In this document: one piece after another, positions 16,531 through 24,962 of the stretch
Numbering within the stretch: the first letter of the stretch is position 1
How the letters are laid out: the number at the start of each line of letters is the position of its first letter
Origin: Georgenia thermotolerans
GTDB taxonomy: Bacteria; Actinomycetota; Actinomycetes; Actinomycetales; Actinomycetaceae
DNA length: 64,000 nt
Assembly (NCBI RefSeq): GCF_009193185.1
Contig: NZ_VUKF01000011.1
Location: forward strand, 41,730 to 105,729
Direction: 5' to 3'
The notes under the pieces: model-generated
Told to the model about the DNA's origin: nothing
Databases searched by the model: none
Seen by the model: only the letters and a program-made list of their open reading frames with translations
Translations under genes and position numbers: made by a program

Positions 16531-16712
16531 TCCAGGCGGGACGCTCGGGCGGAAGACGCCGGGCCAAGGCGGATTGCGCAACGCCGCACATCGGGGGGCA
16601 TCGTGGTGCGCGCTGCCCCCAGGCGTGCCGGGCTCCTCCGAGCACAGCGCCCGGTCGACCGCTCGCATTGATCGCTCGCATGAATCAATATCGCGGGATC
16701 TTGTCCTGGTGT

Positions 16713-16740
16713 TTGATGAACGCTCCTTCTAGCGTACGTA
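16713..16740 (+). promoter_or_regulatory. Weak candidate promoter ahead of the cat remnant
   Basis: TTGATG (16713-16718) and TACGTA (16735-16740) are separated by 16 bases. An overlapping TAGCGT at 16730-16735 could serve instead. The rest of 16531-16790 shows no gene. Confidence 0.25.
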
Positions 16741-16790
16741 GCGGCCGCACAGCGGTGTGCATCACGGCCACGATCGGTGGAGGAGGGGCG

Positions 16791-16973
16791 ATGGAGCTTC
16801 GGCACCTGCGATTCGCGGCTGCTGTGGCATCCACCCTGCAGTCCGGCCGCGCCGCCGACCTGCTCACCGAGCCCCTGCAGATCCGCGACGGCGAGCTCGG
16901 CGTCCGTCCCGGACCCGGCCTCGGCGTCGAGATCGCCCCTGACAAGCTGCCCCACTACCGCACAGACACCTGA
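16791..16973 (+). pseudogene. Fused remnant: LysR start joined to muconate cycloisomerase end
   Basis: A 60-codon reading frame with an excellent GGAGGAGGGG ribosome binding site. Residues 1-13 (MELRHLRFAAAVA) are the usual beginning of a LysR regulator. From about residue 26 the chain reads PLQIRDGELGVRPGPGLGVE, the usual C-terminus of muconate cycloisomerase (CatB, MLE/MR superfamily). One deletion removing most of a catR-like gene and nearly all of catB, in frame, would explain it. catA follows 67 bases downstream, where catB-catA order is common in actinobacteria. Neither parent activity can remain. The frame might still be translated ahead of catA. Confidence 0.7.
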
Positions 16974-17040
16974 ACCCGGCCGGGGCGGTCCTTCGCTCCG
17001 GTCTCCCTACCGCAACGACGCACTACGAGGGAGAACCACG

Positions 17041-17904
17041 ATGTCAGACAAGATCGAGGTCGCCACCGCCGCCGCCTCCGGGGCGAACGCGACGGCGCAC
17101 TTCACCTCCGACAAGTCCCCGTACGACGCCGTCAAGGAGACGCCCAAGGAGCGCGTGAGCCTGCTGGCGACCGAGGTGCTCTCCGCGATCCACGACACCA
17201 TCCGGAAGCACCACGTCACCTACGACGAGTACATCGCACTCAAGGCGTGGCTGATCGAGGTCGGCGAGGACGGCGAGTGGCCGCTGTTCCTCGACGTGTG
17301 GGTCGAGCACGTCGTCGAGGAGGTCAACACCTCGCACCGTCAGGGCTCGAAGGGCGCCATCGAGGGCCCCTACTACGTACCGAACGCGCCCGAGCGCGCG
17401 ACCGACGGCGTGGGCACCATCCCGATGCGCGACGACGAGGGCGGCACCCCGCTGGTATGGACGGGGACGGTCACCGCCGTGGACGGCACCCCGCTCGAGG
17501 ACGCCAAGGTTGAGCTCTGGCACGCCGACGACGACGGGTTCTACTCGCAGTTCGCCCCCGGTCTGCCCGAGTGGAACCTGCGCGGGACGTTCTCGGTCGG
17601 AGCCGGCGGGGCCTTCGAGATCCACACCGTGCAGCCCGCTCCGTACCAGATCCCGACCGACGGCTCGTGCGGCCGGCTCATCGCCGCCGCCGGCTGGCAC
17701 GCGTGGCGCCCGGCCCACCTGCACGTCAAGGTGTCGGCGCCCGGGTACGAGCTGCTCACCGCCCAGCTCTACTTCCCGGGCGACCCGCACAACGACGACG
17801 ACATCGCCCAGGCTGTGAAGCCCGAGCTCCTGCTCGACCCGCGGCCCCAGCCCGACGGTTCGGCCACGGTGGACTACTCGTTCGTTCTCGACCCCGTCGC
17901 GTGA
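17041..17904 (+). CDS. catA: Catechol 1,2-dioxygenase
   Basis: A 287-residue intradiol dioxygenase that opens catechol to cis,cis-muconate in the beta-ketoadipate pathway. The N-terminal helical linker domain (residues about 35-105) is followed by the beta-sandwich with the iron ligands Tyr112 (GPYYVP), Tyr168 (DDGFYSQF), His226 and His228 (RPAHLHVKVSAPGY), all present. Overall wording is close to rhodococcal CatA. GAGGGAGAACC precedes the ATG. The expected partner catB is reduced to a remnant just upstream, and no catC or transport gene is seen, so muconate would need an enzyme encoded elsewhere. Confidence 0.93.
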   Translation: MSDKIEVATAAASGANATAHFTSDKSPYDAVKETPKERVSLLATEVLSAIHDTIRKHHVTYDEYIALKAWLIEVGEDGEWPLFLDVWVEHVVEEVNTSHRQGSKGAIEGPYYVPNAPERATDGVGTIPMRDDEGGTPLVWTGTVTAVDGTPLEDAKVELWHADDDGFYSQFAPGLPEWNLRGTFSVGAGGAFEIHTVQPAPYQIPTDGSCGRLIAAAGWHAWRPAHLHVKVSAPGYELLTAQLYFPGDPHNDDDIAQAVKPELLLDPRPQPDGSATVDYSFVLDPVA

Positions 17905-18029
17905 GCCGCTGGCGACGGCGTCACGGTGCTCATCCGCCGTCGGCGCCGTCGTCCTCACCTCGATCAGGGGTCGAGCAGACATGTCGAGGTCATGGCAGCA
18001 GCCGTTGGGCGGCGGCTGGAGAAACAAAA

Positions 18030-18087
18030 CTGTCCTCCGCTCGAGGTCCCTCCCCAGACGGGGCGGTGGGCCTCTTGCGGAGGACAG
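18030..18087. terminator. Long hairpin after catA
   Basis: A perfect 11-bp stem (CTGTCCTCCGC with its complement) encloses 36 bases that can fold further (CCCC...GGGG). It lies 125 bases past catA and could be its terminator or part of a small RNA. Confidence 0.4.
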
Positions 18088-18111
18088 CAGGGAGCAGATG
18101 CTCAACGATCT

Positions 18112-18145
18112 GGCAGGTCGGGTGTCGGAAGACACGCGACCTGCC
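18112..18145 (-). terminator. Terminator of ssrA
   Basis: A 15-bp stem with one mismatch and a TTCC loop on the minus strand, starting five bases after the mature CCA end of the tmRNA. Confidence 0.8.
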
Positions 18146-18149
18146 TGAC

Positions 18150-18517
18150 TGGTGGAGATGGCGGGAATCGAACCCGCGTCCGACGGCGTGATTTCAGGGC
18201 TTCTCCGGGTGCAGTCTGCTGACGATTTTCTCGGCCCCAGCGATCACGCAGACATGTCGCTGACGGGCCCAGTCACCTAAAAGTCCCCGTAACCCCGATG
18301 ACGAAGGCTACGAGCAGTGGCTCTCTAGATGACGCCAGGAACCGGGGCGAGAGCTACCTCGGGCTGACGGAGTTCGGAACTCGCTCAGGCGGCGAGGGCG
18401 AACTCGGTGCGCTTGGAATCGGCACCTATTGGTTTGCAGAGAGCGTTGACGAGATGACTCTGCATCCTCGACCCGCTTCTCCTGAAACGACGACCATCGT
18501 CGAAACCGATCATCCCC
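18150..18517 (-). ncRNA. ssrA: Transfer-messenger RNA (tmRNA)
   Basis: A 368-base RNA that rescues stalled ribosomes with SmpB. The 5' end GGGGATG pairs with CATCTCC before the encoded CCA (18152-18150) to form the acceptor stem. The 5' part contains GGTTTCGACGATGG, and the 3' part contains the T-arm GTTCGATTCCCGCC. The tag frame on the minus strand, from 18423 to the TGA at 18385, resumes at GCC and reads ADSKRTEFALAA, ending in the usual degradation signal. smpB lies about 2.8 kb away on the same strand. Confidence 0.96.
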
Positions 18518-18665
18518 CTGTGCAGTTATTTCCCGGCCTCCCCCTCGCGGGGTCCGCCGGTGTCTCCATGCTACGGGGTCAACCAGCCCCGGGGCACGTT
18601 CATTCCCGTCCACGACGGTGTGACGCACCTCTCCGGTCGCACAGCCTCCCCGCCGGGCGGCCACA

Positions 18666-19721
18666 TCAGGCGGGGGCCGGCCAGCCGAGCTCGGCGTCGA
18701 CGAGCTGCTTGGCCCGCCCGAGCAGCTCGATGGCCCGCAGGGACTCGCGCTGCGGGACGCCGGAGACGTCCATCTGGAAGTTCTGCCGGTCGTGGCCGAG
18801 ATAGCCGTGCAGGGTGACGATCCGCTCCGCCACCGTCTCGGGCGAGCCGACGACGAACGCCCCGTGCCGCCCGGCCTGCATCTCGTAGGACATCCGGGTC
18901 GGCGCGGCGAACCCGCGCTCGCGCGCCAGCTTGGCGGCGGCGTCGAGCTGGTAGGGGTAGAAGGTCTCCAGGGCGGTGGTGTCGTCGTCGGCGAGGAAGC
19001 CGTGGACGGAGACCGAGACGTGCCGGCGGGCGGCCGGGTGCCCGGCGCGGGCGAAGGCCTCGCGGTAGAGCTCGACGAGCGGCGCGAAGCGGCGCGGTTC
19101 GCCGCCGATCACCGCGTAGTTGACCGGCAGGCCCACGGTGCCGGCGCGCACGGAGGACGCCGGCGACCCGCCGGTGGCGATGCCGATGCGCAGGTGCTCG
19201 CCCAGGTCCGGCTTGTCGGCGGGCCGGGGCCAGACCTGCGCGTCGACGAGGGGCGGGCGGAACCGGCCGGACCAGGTCACCGGGTTGCCGGCGTCCAGGG
19301 CGAGGAGCAGGTCGAGCTTCTCCTCGTACAGCTCGTCGTAGTCCTCCAGGCTGGCGCCGAAGAGCGGGAAGGACTCGATGAACGACCCGCGCCCGGCGAG
19401 CAGCTCCACCCGCCCGCCGGAGAGCTGGTCCATGGTGGCGAACTGCTGGTAGACCCGCACGGGGTCCTCGGTGGACAGCACGGTGACGGCGGAGCCGACG
19501 TGGATGCGCTCGGTGCGGGCCAGCGCCGCGGCGATGACGCTGGCGGGCGAGGAGATGGCGTAGTCGGGCCGGTGATGCTCTCCCACGCCCGCGTAGTCCA
19601 GCCCGACCTCCTCGGCGAGGCGCACCCGCTCGAGGATCTCCCGCAGACGCTGGCCCGGGGAGACGCGGGCGGCGCCGGGCCGGGTGTCGAGGTCGCCGAA
19701 GGTGTAGATGCCGAGCTGCAT
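18666..19721 (-). CDS. LLM-class flavin-dependent oxidoreductase
   Basis: A 351-residue luciferase-like TIM-barrel monooxygenase using reduced FMN or F420. It begins MQLGIYTFGDLDTRPG and has EEVGLDYAGVGEHHRPDYA near residues 37-55, TERIHVGSAVTVLSTEDP near 70-87 and the AGRGSFIESFPLFG stretch, all typical. The substrate is unknown. The gene ends 148 bases from the start of ssrA and faces the same way. The next upstream gene is 59 bases away. Confidence 0.88.
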   Translation of the reverse strand: MQLGIYTFGDLDTRPGAARVSPGQRLREILERVRLAEEVGLDYAGVGEHHRPDYAISSPASVIAAALARTERIHVGSAVTVLSTEDPVRVYQQFATMDQLSGGRVELLAGRGSFIESFPLFGASLEDYDELYEEKLDLLLALDAGNPVTWSGRFRPPLVDAQVWPRPADKPDLGEHLRIGIATGGSPASSVRAGTVGLPVNYAVIGGEPRRFAPLVELYREAFARAGHPAARRHVSVSVHGFLADDDTTALETFYPYQLDAAAKLARERGFAAPTRMSYEMQAGRHGAFVVGSPETVAERIVTLHGYLGHDRQNFQMDVSGVPQRESLRAIELLGRAKQLVDAELGWPAPA

Positions 19722-19780
19722 GATGGTGGGAACGTCCCCGACGGCCTGCTATTCCGGACCGCGCCGGACAGCCGCCCGGG

Positions 19781-20206
19781 TCAGTCCCGGCGCGAGGTGA
19801 TCTCGTCGACGAGCAGGGACCACGCGATGCCCGCCATCCAGACGTCCTTGGCGATCACGGTCCCGTTCTGGGTCGGCCGGAGGCTGCCCTCCTGCGTCAG
19901 GCCGGGCACCTTGGTGTACAGGCGCAGCAGCGCGCCGGAGAAGCCGGCGAGACCGAGCGCGGCGAGCCAGGTGGGCACGATCGGCAGGAGGAGGGCCGAG
20001 CCGAGCGCGATCTCGGCCGTCGAGAGCAGCCTGCCGAAGTCCTTCGCCGACAGCTGACCGAACTGCGGGAAGGCCTGGACGGCCATCTGCTGCAGCCCGG
20101 CCGCCGCCTCCTCGGTGAGGCCGCGCTTGGTGATCCCCGAGTTGAGGATGAACGCGCCGGTGGCGAGACGGGCGGGGACGTGACGCAGCCTGAGGGGAAG
20201 ACCCAT
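19781..20206 (-). CDS. DoxX-like small membrane protein
   Basis: A 141-residue protein with three or four hydrophobic segments (near residues 12-26, 60-75, 78-95 and 118-135), resembling the DoxX-like family. FILNSGITKRGL and the KDFGRLLSTAEIALGSALLL stretch are the best recognisable parts. Function unknown. GGAGG lies five bases ahead of the ATG at 20206, so this start is preferred to the in-frame one at 20239, which would place that site inside the gene. Confidence 0.7.
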   Translation of the reverse strand: MGLPLRLRHVPARLATGAFILNSGITKRGLTEEAAAGLQQMAVQAFPQFGQLSAKDFGRLLSTAEIALGSALLLPIVPTWLAALGLAGFSGALLRLYTKVPGLTQEGSLRPTQNGTVIAKDVWMAGIAWSLLVDEITSRRD

Positions 20207-20429
20207 GGGAACCTCCACGGTCGTGCGGGTCTGCGCCACACGCTAACCCCGCCCCTTGCCGGGTGCACGAGGGCGGAGAGGGGCCCGCGCGATGCCGGCC
20301 CGGCCGTTCCGGGGCTACCCGGCGCGGGCGTGCCGGCCGCCTCCCGCTCCACCCGGCCGCCGCCCTCCGGCACCAGCCGCTACCCCGCGCACCAGCGCGG
20401 AATAGTCCGACGAAAGCGGACATTATGTC

Positions 20430-20447
20430 TATGATTGAACGTTCAAT
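20430..20447 (+). promoter_or_regulatory. -10 box overlapping a 14-bp palindrome
   Basis: A TATGAT box (20430-20435) overlaps the perfect palindrome ATTGAACGTTCAAT (20434-20447). Palindromes of this kind are common TetR-family operators. A bound repressor would cover the transcription start of the gene at 20495. Confidence 0.5.
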
Positions 20448-20494
20448 TGGACCCCGGCGCTCGGAGGAGGCCGGGAAGAAGGAAAGAGCAAGAC

Positions 20495-21184
20495 GTGATC
20501 GTCTACAACGAGCTCATCGCCATCACGGCGGGAGCGGGACTCCTGGGCTTCGCGAAGTTCCTCGGGGACCTGATCCGCAAGGAACGGATCGAGAGCGAGG
20601 GCTGGGCGGGGTTCTTCGGCGTCACCGGCCTGCTGCTGTTCGTCCTGGGGGTGCACACCACCGTCACGTGGCCCTACGGCGGCAACGGCTTCGAGTACGC
20701 CAACATCGCGTTCGGCCAGCCGGCGGCAGGCTTCGGCGCGCTGCTGCTGCTGGCCGCGATCTACCTGTGGCGCCACCGGGCGCTCTACGCGGGTGAGGTC
20801 GAGGCGGCGAACACGAAGACGCTCCAGGCGCTCAAGCCGGCCGGCATCTTCGTCGGCGTCCTCGGCCTGGGGATGGCGGTCATCGCCATCTCGTTCGTCC
20901 GTTACCAGCTGGGGGCGGCGCCCCCGGAGGAGCCCATCTCGGGCCGCTTCGGCCACCTGCCGATCCTCGAGGCGCTGTTCCTCGGCGGCCTGTGGGGCGT
21001 CGTCGCCCTCGGCGCGCTGCTCTTCGCGATCGCGCTGTGGACCGGCCGTCCGCAGCTGCTGCGCTGGGCGGTGTGGGCCTGGGTCATCGGCGGCGTCGTC
21101 TTCACCCTGTTCGGGGCGCTGAACTTCTACACGCACCTCGGCATGTACTACAACATCGCGCACGGCACGATGATCAAGTGGTAG
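20495..21184 (+). CDS. DUF981-like membrane protein
   Basis: A 229-residue protein with six or seven hydrophobic segments, without signal peptide or catalytic motif. The wording TTVTWPYGG near residue 52 and the C-terminal GALNFYTHLGMYYNIAHG resemble the DUF981 family, which has no known function. The GTG at 20495 follows AAGGAAAG by eight bases and starts the protein with VIVYNELIAI; an earlier ATG at 20435 lies inside the operator palindrome. A strong terminator follows. Confidence 0.75.
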   Translation: MIVYNELIAITAGAGLLGFAKFLGDLIRKERIESEGWAGFFGVTGLLLFVLGVHTTVTWPYGGNGFEYANIAFGQPAAGFGALLLLAAIYLWRHRALYAGEVEAANTKTLQALKPAGIFVGVLGLGMAVIAISFVRYQLGAAPPEEPISGRFGHLPILEALFLGGLWGVVALGALLFAIALWTGRPQLLRWAVWAWVIGGVVFTLFGALNFYTHLGMYYNIAHGTMIKW

Positions 21185-21208
21185 CCAGCTGAGGCGATGC
21201 TCGCGACA

Positions 21209-21239
21209 GGGGGCCGGGAGAAGCGATCTCCCGGCCCCC
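21209..21239 (+). terminator. Terminator after the DUF981-like gene
   Basis: A 13-bp perfect stem (GGGGGCCGGGAGA with its complement), a 5-base loop and a short TTT directly after, 24 bases past the stop. It may also serve the converging smpB gene. Confidence 0.85.
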
Positions 21240-21331
21240 TTTCGCGTTGCCTTGCGCGGGCGCCCCGGTGCCGCGCTCAGGCGTGGACGGTCCGGCCCCG
21301 GGAGTCCCGCCGGCCCTCCCCACCCCGCCGG

Positions 21332-21853
21332 TCAGAGGTGCCGGCGCAGGCTCATCGCCCGCTGCGCCTCGCGCTCGTCCTGCTTCTCGCGCAGGGTCTG
21401 GCGCTTGTCCCACTCCTTCTTGCCGCGGGCGAGGGCGATCTCCACCTTGACCCGGCCGCCGGTGAAGTACAGCTCGAGCGGCACGATCGTGTGCCCCTTC
21501 TCGCGGGTCTTCACGGCGAGCTTCTCGATCTCCTGCTTGTGCAGGAGGAGCTTGCGCTTGCGGCGCGGGCCGTGGTTGGTCCACGAGCCCTGCGCGTACT
21601 CGGGGATGTGCACCCCGTGCAGCCACGCCTCGCCGCGGTCGATCTCCACCCAGCCGTCCACCAGGGAGGCCCGGCCCATGCGGAGGGCCTTGACCTCCGT
21701 GCCCATCAGCGAGATGCCGGCCTCGAACGTGTCGTCGATGTGATAGTCGTGCCGCGCCTTCTTGTTGCGCGCGATCACCTTGCGGGCATCCGCCGCCGCC
21801 TTGGCCTTCTGGGCCGGCGTGAGCTTCGTCGTCGCGGCCTTCGTGCCAGCCAC
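21332..21853 (-). CDS. smpB: SsrA-binding protein SmpB
   Basis: A 173-residue RNA-binding protein that brings tmRNA to stalled ribosomes. The core has [37 protein letters not shown], the [12 protein letters not shown] strand and the basic tail [19 protein letters not shown] that enters the decoding centre. The N-terminal 25 residues are Lys/Ala-rich. The start is GTG at 21853 with GGGAGG eight bases ahead. In related genomes smpB usually follows the M23 peptidase gene of the ftsEX block; here a LarA-like gene on the other strand separates them. Confidence 0.95.
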   Translation of the reverse strand: MAGTKAATTKLTPAQKAKAAADARKVIARNKKARHDYHIDDTFEAGISLMGTEVKALRMGRASLVDGWVEIDRGEAWLHGVHIPEYAQGSWTNHGPRRKRKLLLHKQEIEKLAVKTREKGHTIVPLELYFTGGRVKVEIALARGKKEWDKRQTLREKQDEREAQRAMSLRRHL

Positions 21854-22109
21854 CGTTTGCCTCCCTCACCGTCGCGCCCTGGGGCACCTCGCTCGCCGTG
21901 CCCTTCTCGCGCGGCCGGCCCACGCCGGGCCGACCTCCAAGGGTAGGCCAGGCCGGGCCGGCGGCTCGACCTCATTGCCCCGGGTTTGCCGACGGCGTAG
22001 CCCGAGAGCCCCCACCCGGGGCCGGCCCCCCGGCGGGCCCGGGCGGCACGGTCCAGGACAACCGCTGGCAACCGCGCGGCACCGGTATCGCCGGGCGCGA
22101 GCGCGCGGC

Positions 22110-22115
22110 TATGTT
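22110..22115 (+). promoter_or_regulatory. -10 box of a leaderless start
   Basis: TATGTT seven bases ahead of the ATG at 22123, with no Shine-Dalgarno sequence. This spacing fits a leaderless mRNA. Confidence 0.4.
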
Positions 22116-22122
22116 GACGGGC

Positions 22123-23439
22123 ATGACGTGGTTCAAGCGCGAGGCCGAGGTCATCTCCCGCCCCGAGATCGAGGAGATGGTGCAGCAGACGATCGACGAG
22201 GCCAAGCAGCGGCTCGGCCTGACCGAGCTCAAGCGGGTCCTCCTGCTGCCGCCGGACCTCACGCGCGCCCATTCCGGCGCCGGGTGGATCACCGAGCGGT
22301 TCTACCAGCTGCTCGATGCCGAGGGCGCCGAGGTACACCTCATCCCCACGCTCGGCCAGCACGTGCCGCACACGCCGGAGCAGAACAAGTGGATGTTCGG
22401 CGCCATCCCCGAGGAGCGCATCCACAAGCACGACTGGAAGAACGGCGTCGTCAACGTCGGCACCGTCCCGGCCGAGGTCGTCCGCGAGAAGACCGACGGC
22501 GCCGTCGACTGGGAGATGCCGGTCGACCTCAACACCATGCTCATCGAGGAGCAGTGGGACCTGATCATCAACATCGGGCACGTCGTTCCTCACGAGGTGC
22601 TCGGCTTCGCCAACCACAACAAGAACTACTTCATCGGGCTCGGCGGCAAGCGGCTGCTGGGCGCCTCCCACATGGCCTCGGCCGTGTACGGCATCGAGAA
22701 CAACCTCGGCAACCTGCTCACCCCGGTGCGCGCCTGCTTCAACTACGCCGAGGAGCACTTCCTGGGCGACCTCAAGGACGTGTACTTCCAGGTCGTCATG
22801 GACTACGACGACGCCGGCAAGCTCGTGCACACCGGCGTGTACGTCGGCGACGACCTGGAGACCTACTTCGACGCCGCCCGCGCCTCCCGCGACCAGAACA
22901 TCACCCAGTTCGACGAGCCGGTGCAGAAGATCGTCGCGGTGATGCAGGCCGACGAGTTCCACGCCACCTGGGTGGCGAACAAGGCGGTCTACCGCACCCG
23001 CATGGCCATCGCCGACGGCGGCGAGCTGCTGGTCATCGCCCCCGGCGTCGAGCGCTTCGGCGAGCAGCCCGAGGTCGACGCGCTCATCCGCAAGTACGGC
23101 TACCTGCCCAAGGACGAGGTGCTCGAGCTGTACAAGACCGCCGAGGACATGCAGGACATCCCCCACGGCACCGCCCACCTCGTGCACGGCTCCTCCGAGG
23201 GCCGCTTCACCATCACCTACGCGCCCGGCCACCTCACCCAGGAGGAGATCGAGGGCGTGGGCTACCAGTACATGGACGTCGAGGAGGCGCAGAGGCGCTA
23301 CGACCCCGCGGTGATGAAGGACGGCTTCAACACGATGCCCGACGGCGAGGTCGTCTTCTACATCTCCACCCCGTCCGCCGGGCTGTGGTCGACCAAGGCG
23401 AAGCTGGAGCAGCGCGCGGCCCACGAGCAGCACGTCTGA
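22123..23439 (+). CDS. LarA-like (DUF2088, lactate racemase-type) protein
   Basis: A 438-residue cytoplasmic protein resembling the nickel-pincer-dependent lactate racemase family. LLPPDLTRAHSGAGWITE (residues 41-58) matches the family's DxTR segment, and GHVVPHEVLGF (152-162) matches the PHxxxGF segment. The usual Gly-Gly-Lys part appears as IGLGGKRLLG. No larB/C/E cofactor genes are nearby, so whether it carries the nickel cofactor is open. The true reaction may be another alpha-hydroxy-acid epimerisation. ATG 22123 is preferred because of the -10 spacing; ATG 22111 is the alternative. Confidence 0.65.
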   Translation: MTWFKREAEVISRPEIEEMVQQTIDEAKQRLGLTELKRVLLLPPDLTRAHSGAGWITERFYQLLDAEGAEVHLIPTLGQHVPHTPEQNKWMFGAIPEERIHKHDWKNGVVNVGTVPAEVVREKTDGAVDWEMPVDLNTMLIEEQWDLIINIGHVVPHEVLGFANHNKNYFIGLGGKRLLGASHMASAVYGIENNLGNLLTPVRACFNYAEEHFLGDLKDVYFQVVMDYDDAGKLVHTGVYVGDDLETYFDAARASRDQNITQFDEPVQKIVAVMQADEFHATWVANKAVYRTRMAIADGGELLVIAPGVERFGEQPEVDALIRKYGYLPKDEVLELYKTAEDMQDIPHGTAHLVHGSSEGRFTITYAPGHLTQEEIEGVGYQYMDVEEAQRRYDPAVMKDGFNTMPDGEVVFYISTPSAGLWSTKAKLEQRAAHEQHV

Positions 23440-23456
23440 GCCGGTCCACGGCCGAC

Positions 23457-23491
23457 CGAGACCCCCGGAGCGTGACGCTCCGGGGGTCTCG
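23457..23491. terminator. Bidirectional terminator
   Basis: A perfect 16-bp stem (CGAGACCCCCGGAGCG with its complement) with a 3-base loop, between converging genes. Confidence 0.85.
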
Positions 23492-23550
23492 TCGTCGGGG
23501 CACGGCGCGGGCGCTGGTGGCGCCGTCGAGCGCCGGGCCCGCGCCCAGGC

Positions 23551-24954
23551 TCAGAAGCCGGGCAGGCCCATCGGGTCGATGCTCGAGCCGTTCTTCCAGA
23601 CCTCGAAGTGCACGTGGCAGCCGGTGACGTTGCCCGTGGCGCCGGTGTTGCCGATGACCTGGCCCTGCGAGACGTGCTGGCCGGCGCGCACCGCGAAGCG
23701 CGAGAGGTGGTTGTAGACGGTCACGTAGGAGCTGCCGCCGAGGTAGCCGTGGTTGATGATCACCTGGTTGCCGTGGGTGCCGTTGGGGTGCGGCTTGACG
23801 GCGGTGACCGTCCCGCCGGCGGCGGCGACCTGCGGGTTGCCGCAGGCCGAGCGCAGGTCGCTGCCCAGGTGCATCCAGTACCCGCCGGTGATCGGGTACC
23901 ACCGCATGCCGTACCCGGAGGTGACGTACAGCGGCCGGGGCACCGGCGGGATGAGCAGGTGCCCGCCGCCGGCCTGGGCCTGCGGCCGCGGTGCCGGGGC
24001 GGGGGCCGGGGCCGGGGCGGGCCGGTTGGCGGCGCGGGCGCGGGCGGCCGCCTCGGCCTCCTTGCGCTTGCGCTCCTCCTCGGCCCGGCGGTTGGCCTCG
24101 TCGATGGCGGCGATCTCATCACTCAGGGCCTTGTTCTCGGCCTGCAGACTCTCGATCTGCCCGCTGACGTCGCCCTTCTGGCCCTCGAGCGCGGCGGCGA
24201 GCTCGGACATGTCGGCCTGGATCTGCTTGATCTCGGCGGTGCGCTGCTCGGCCTCGGCGCGAGCGGCGTCGGCCGCGACGACGGCGGCGTCCGCCTCCTC
24301 CTTGAGCTCGCCGATCCGCTCGGTCACCGCGGTCTGGCGGGCCCGCTGGTTCTCCGCGACGGCCGCGGCGGTCTCGAGCTCGTCGAGCACCTGGGTCTGG
24401 GCGCGCACAGCGGTCTCGCGCACCGCGTAGCCCTGGAGGAAGTCCTCGGTCGAGGAGGAGTCGAGCACGACCTCGACGGTGCTCACGGTGTGGTCCCCGC
24501 GGTAGGTGCTGCGGGCGAGCTCCCCCATCGCGGAGCGGGTGGCGGCGATCTTCTCGCCGCTGTCGGCGATCGCCGCCTCGAGGTCCTTGGCCTCCTGCTC
24601 GGCCACCGCGAGGCGCCCGGTGACCTGCTCCTGCTTACGCTCGGCCGCGGCCAGGTTCTCCTGCGCCGTCGCCAGCGCCGCCTCGGCCCCGGGCAGCTTG
24701 GCCTCGGCGTCGGACAGCTTGAGGTGCGTCTCGACGAGGTTCTCGTCCAGGCCCTCGAGGTCGGCCTGGAGCTTCTCGCGCCGGGCGTCGTTCTGCTGCT
24801 GCTGGCGCACCAGGTCGTCGCGGTCACCGGCCTGGGCGACCCCGGCGGGGCCGAGGAGGCTCAGGGCGAGGACGAGGACGAGCCCGACCCGCCCGACCGC
24901 CCGCCGACGAGCGGCGGGCGGGGCGGCGGCAGCAGCGGAACGAGGTCTTCTCAC
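23551..24954 (-). CDS. M23 murein hydrolase with coiled coil (EnvC/RipC-like)
   Basis: A 467-residue secreted protein. A basic start and a hydrophobic stretch (VGLVLVLALSLLGPAGVAQA) form a signal peptide. Residues about 40-300 are a long coiled coil rich in Ala, Glu and Gln. An Ala-Pro linker near residues 305-325 leads to the C-terminal LytM domain, where HLGSD (His and Asp) and HVHFE give an intact zinc site. It follows ftsX by eight bases; FtsEX-controlled peptidoglycan cleavage at the septum is the known role of such pairs. GTG at 24954 has AAGGAG ahead. Confidence 0.9.
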   Translation of the reverse strand: MRRPRSAAAAAPPAARRRAVGRVGLVLVLALSLLGPAGVAQAGDRDDLVRQQQQNDARREKLQADLEGLDENLVETHLKLSDAEAKLPGAEAALATAQENLAAAERKQEQVTGRLAVAEQEAKDLEAAIADSGEKIAATRSAMGELARSTYRGDHTVSTVEVVLDSSSTEDFLQGYAVRETAVRAQTQVLDELETAAAVAENQRARQTAVTERIGELKEEADAAVVAADAARAEAEQRTAEIKQIQADMSELAAALEGQKGDVSGQIESLQAENKALSDEIAAIDEANRRAEEERKRKEAEAAARARAANRPAPAPAPAPAPRPQAQAGGGHLLIPPVPRPLYVTSGYGMRWYPITGGYWMHLGSDLRSACGNPQVAAAGGTVTAVKPHPNGTHGNQVIINHGYLGGSSYVTVYNHLSRFAVRAGQHVSQGQVIGNTGATGNVTGCHVHFEVWKNGSSIDPMGLPGF

Positions 24955-24962
24955 GGTTCTCC

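Noticed and set aside
16531..16790. Insertion sequence end as cause of the cat deletion
   Set aside because: No terminal inverted repeats, target duplication or transposase fragment could be seen.
20207..20239. Eleven-residue N-terminal extension of the DoxX-like protein
   Set aside because: The extension contains the GGAGG ribosome binding site of the downstream ATG, so 20206 is the better start.
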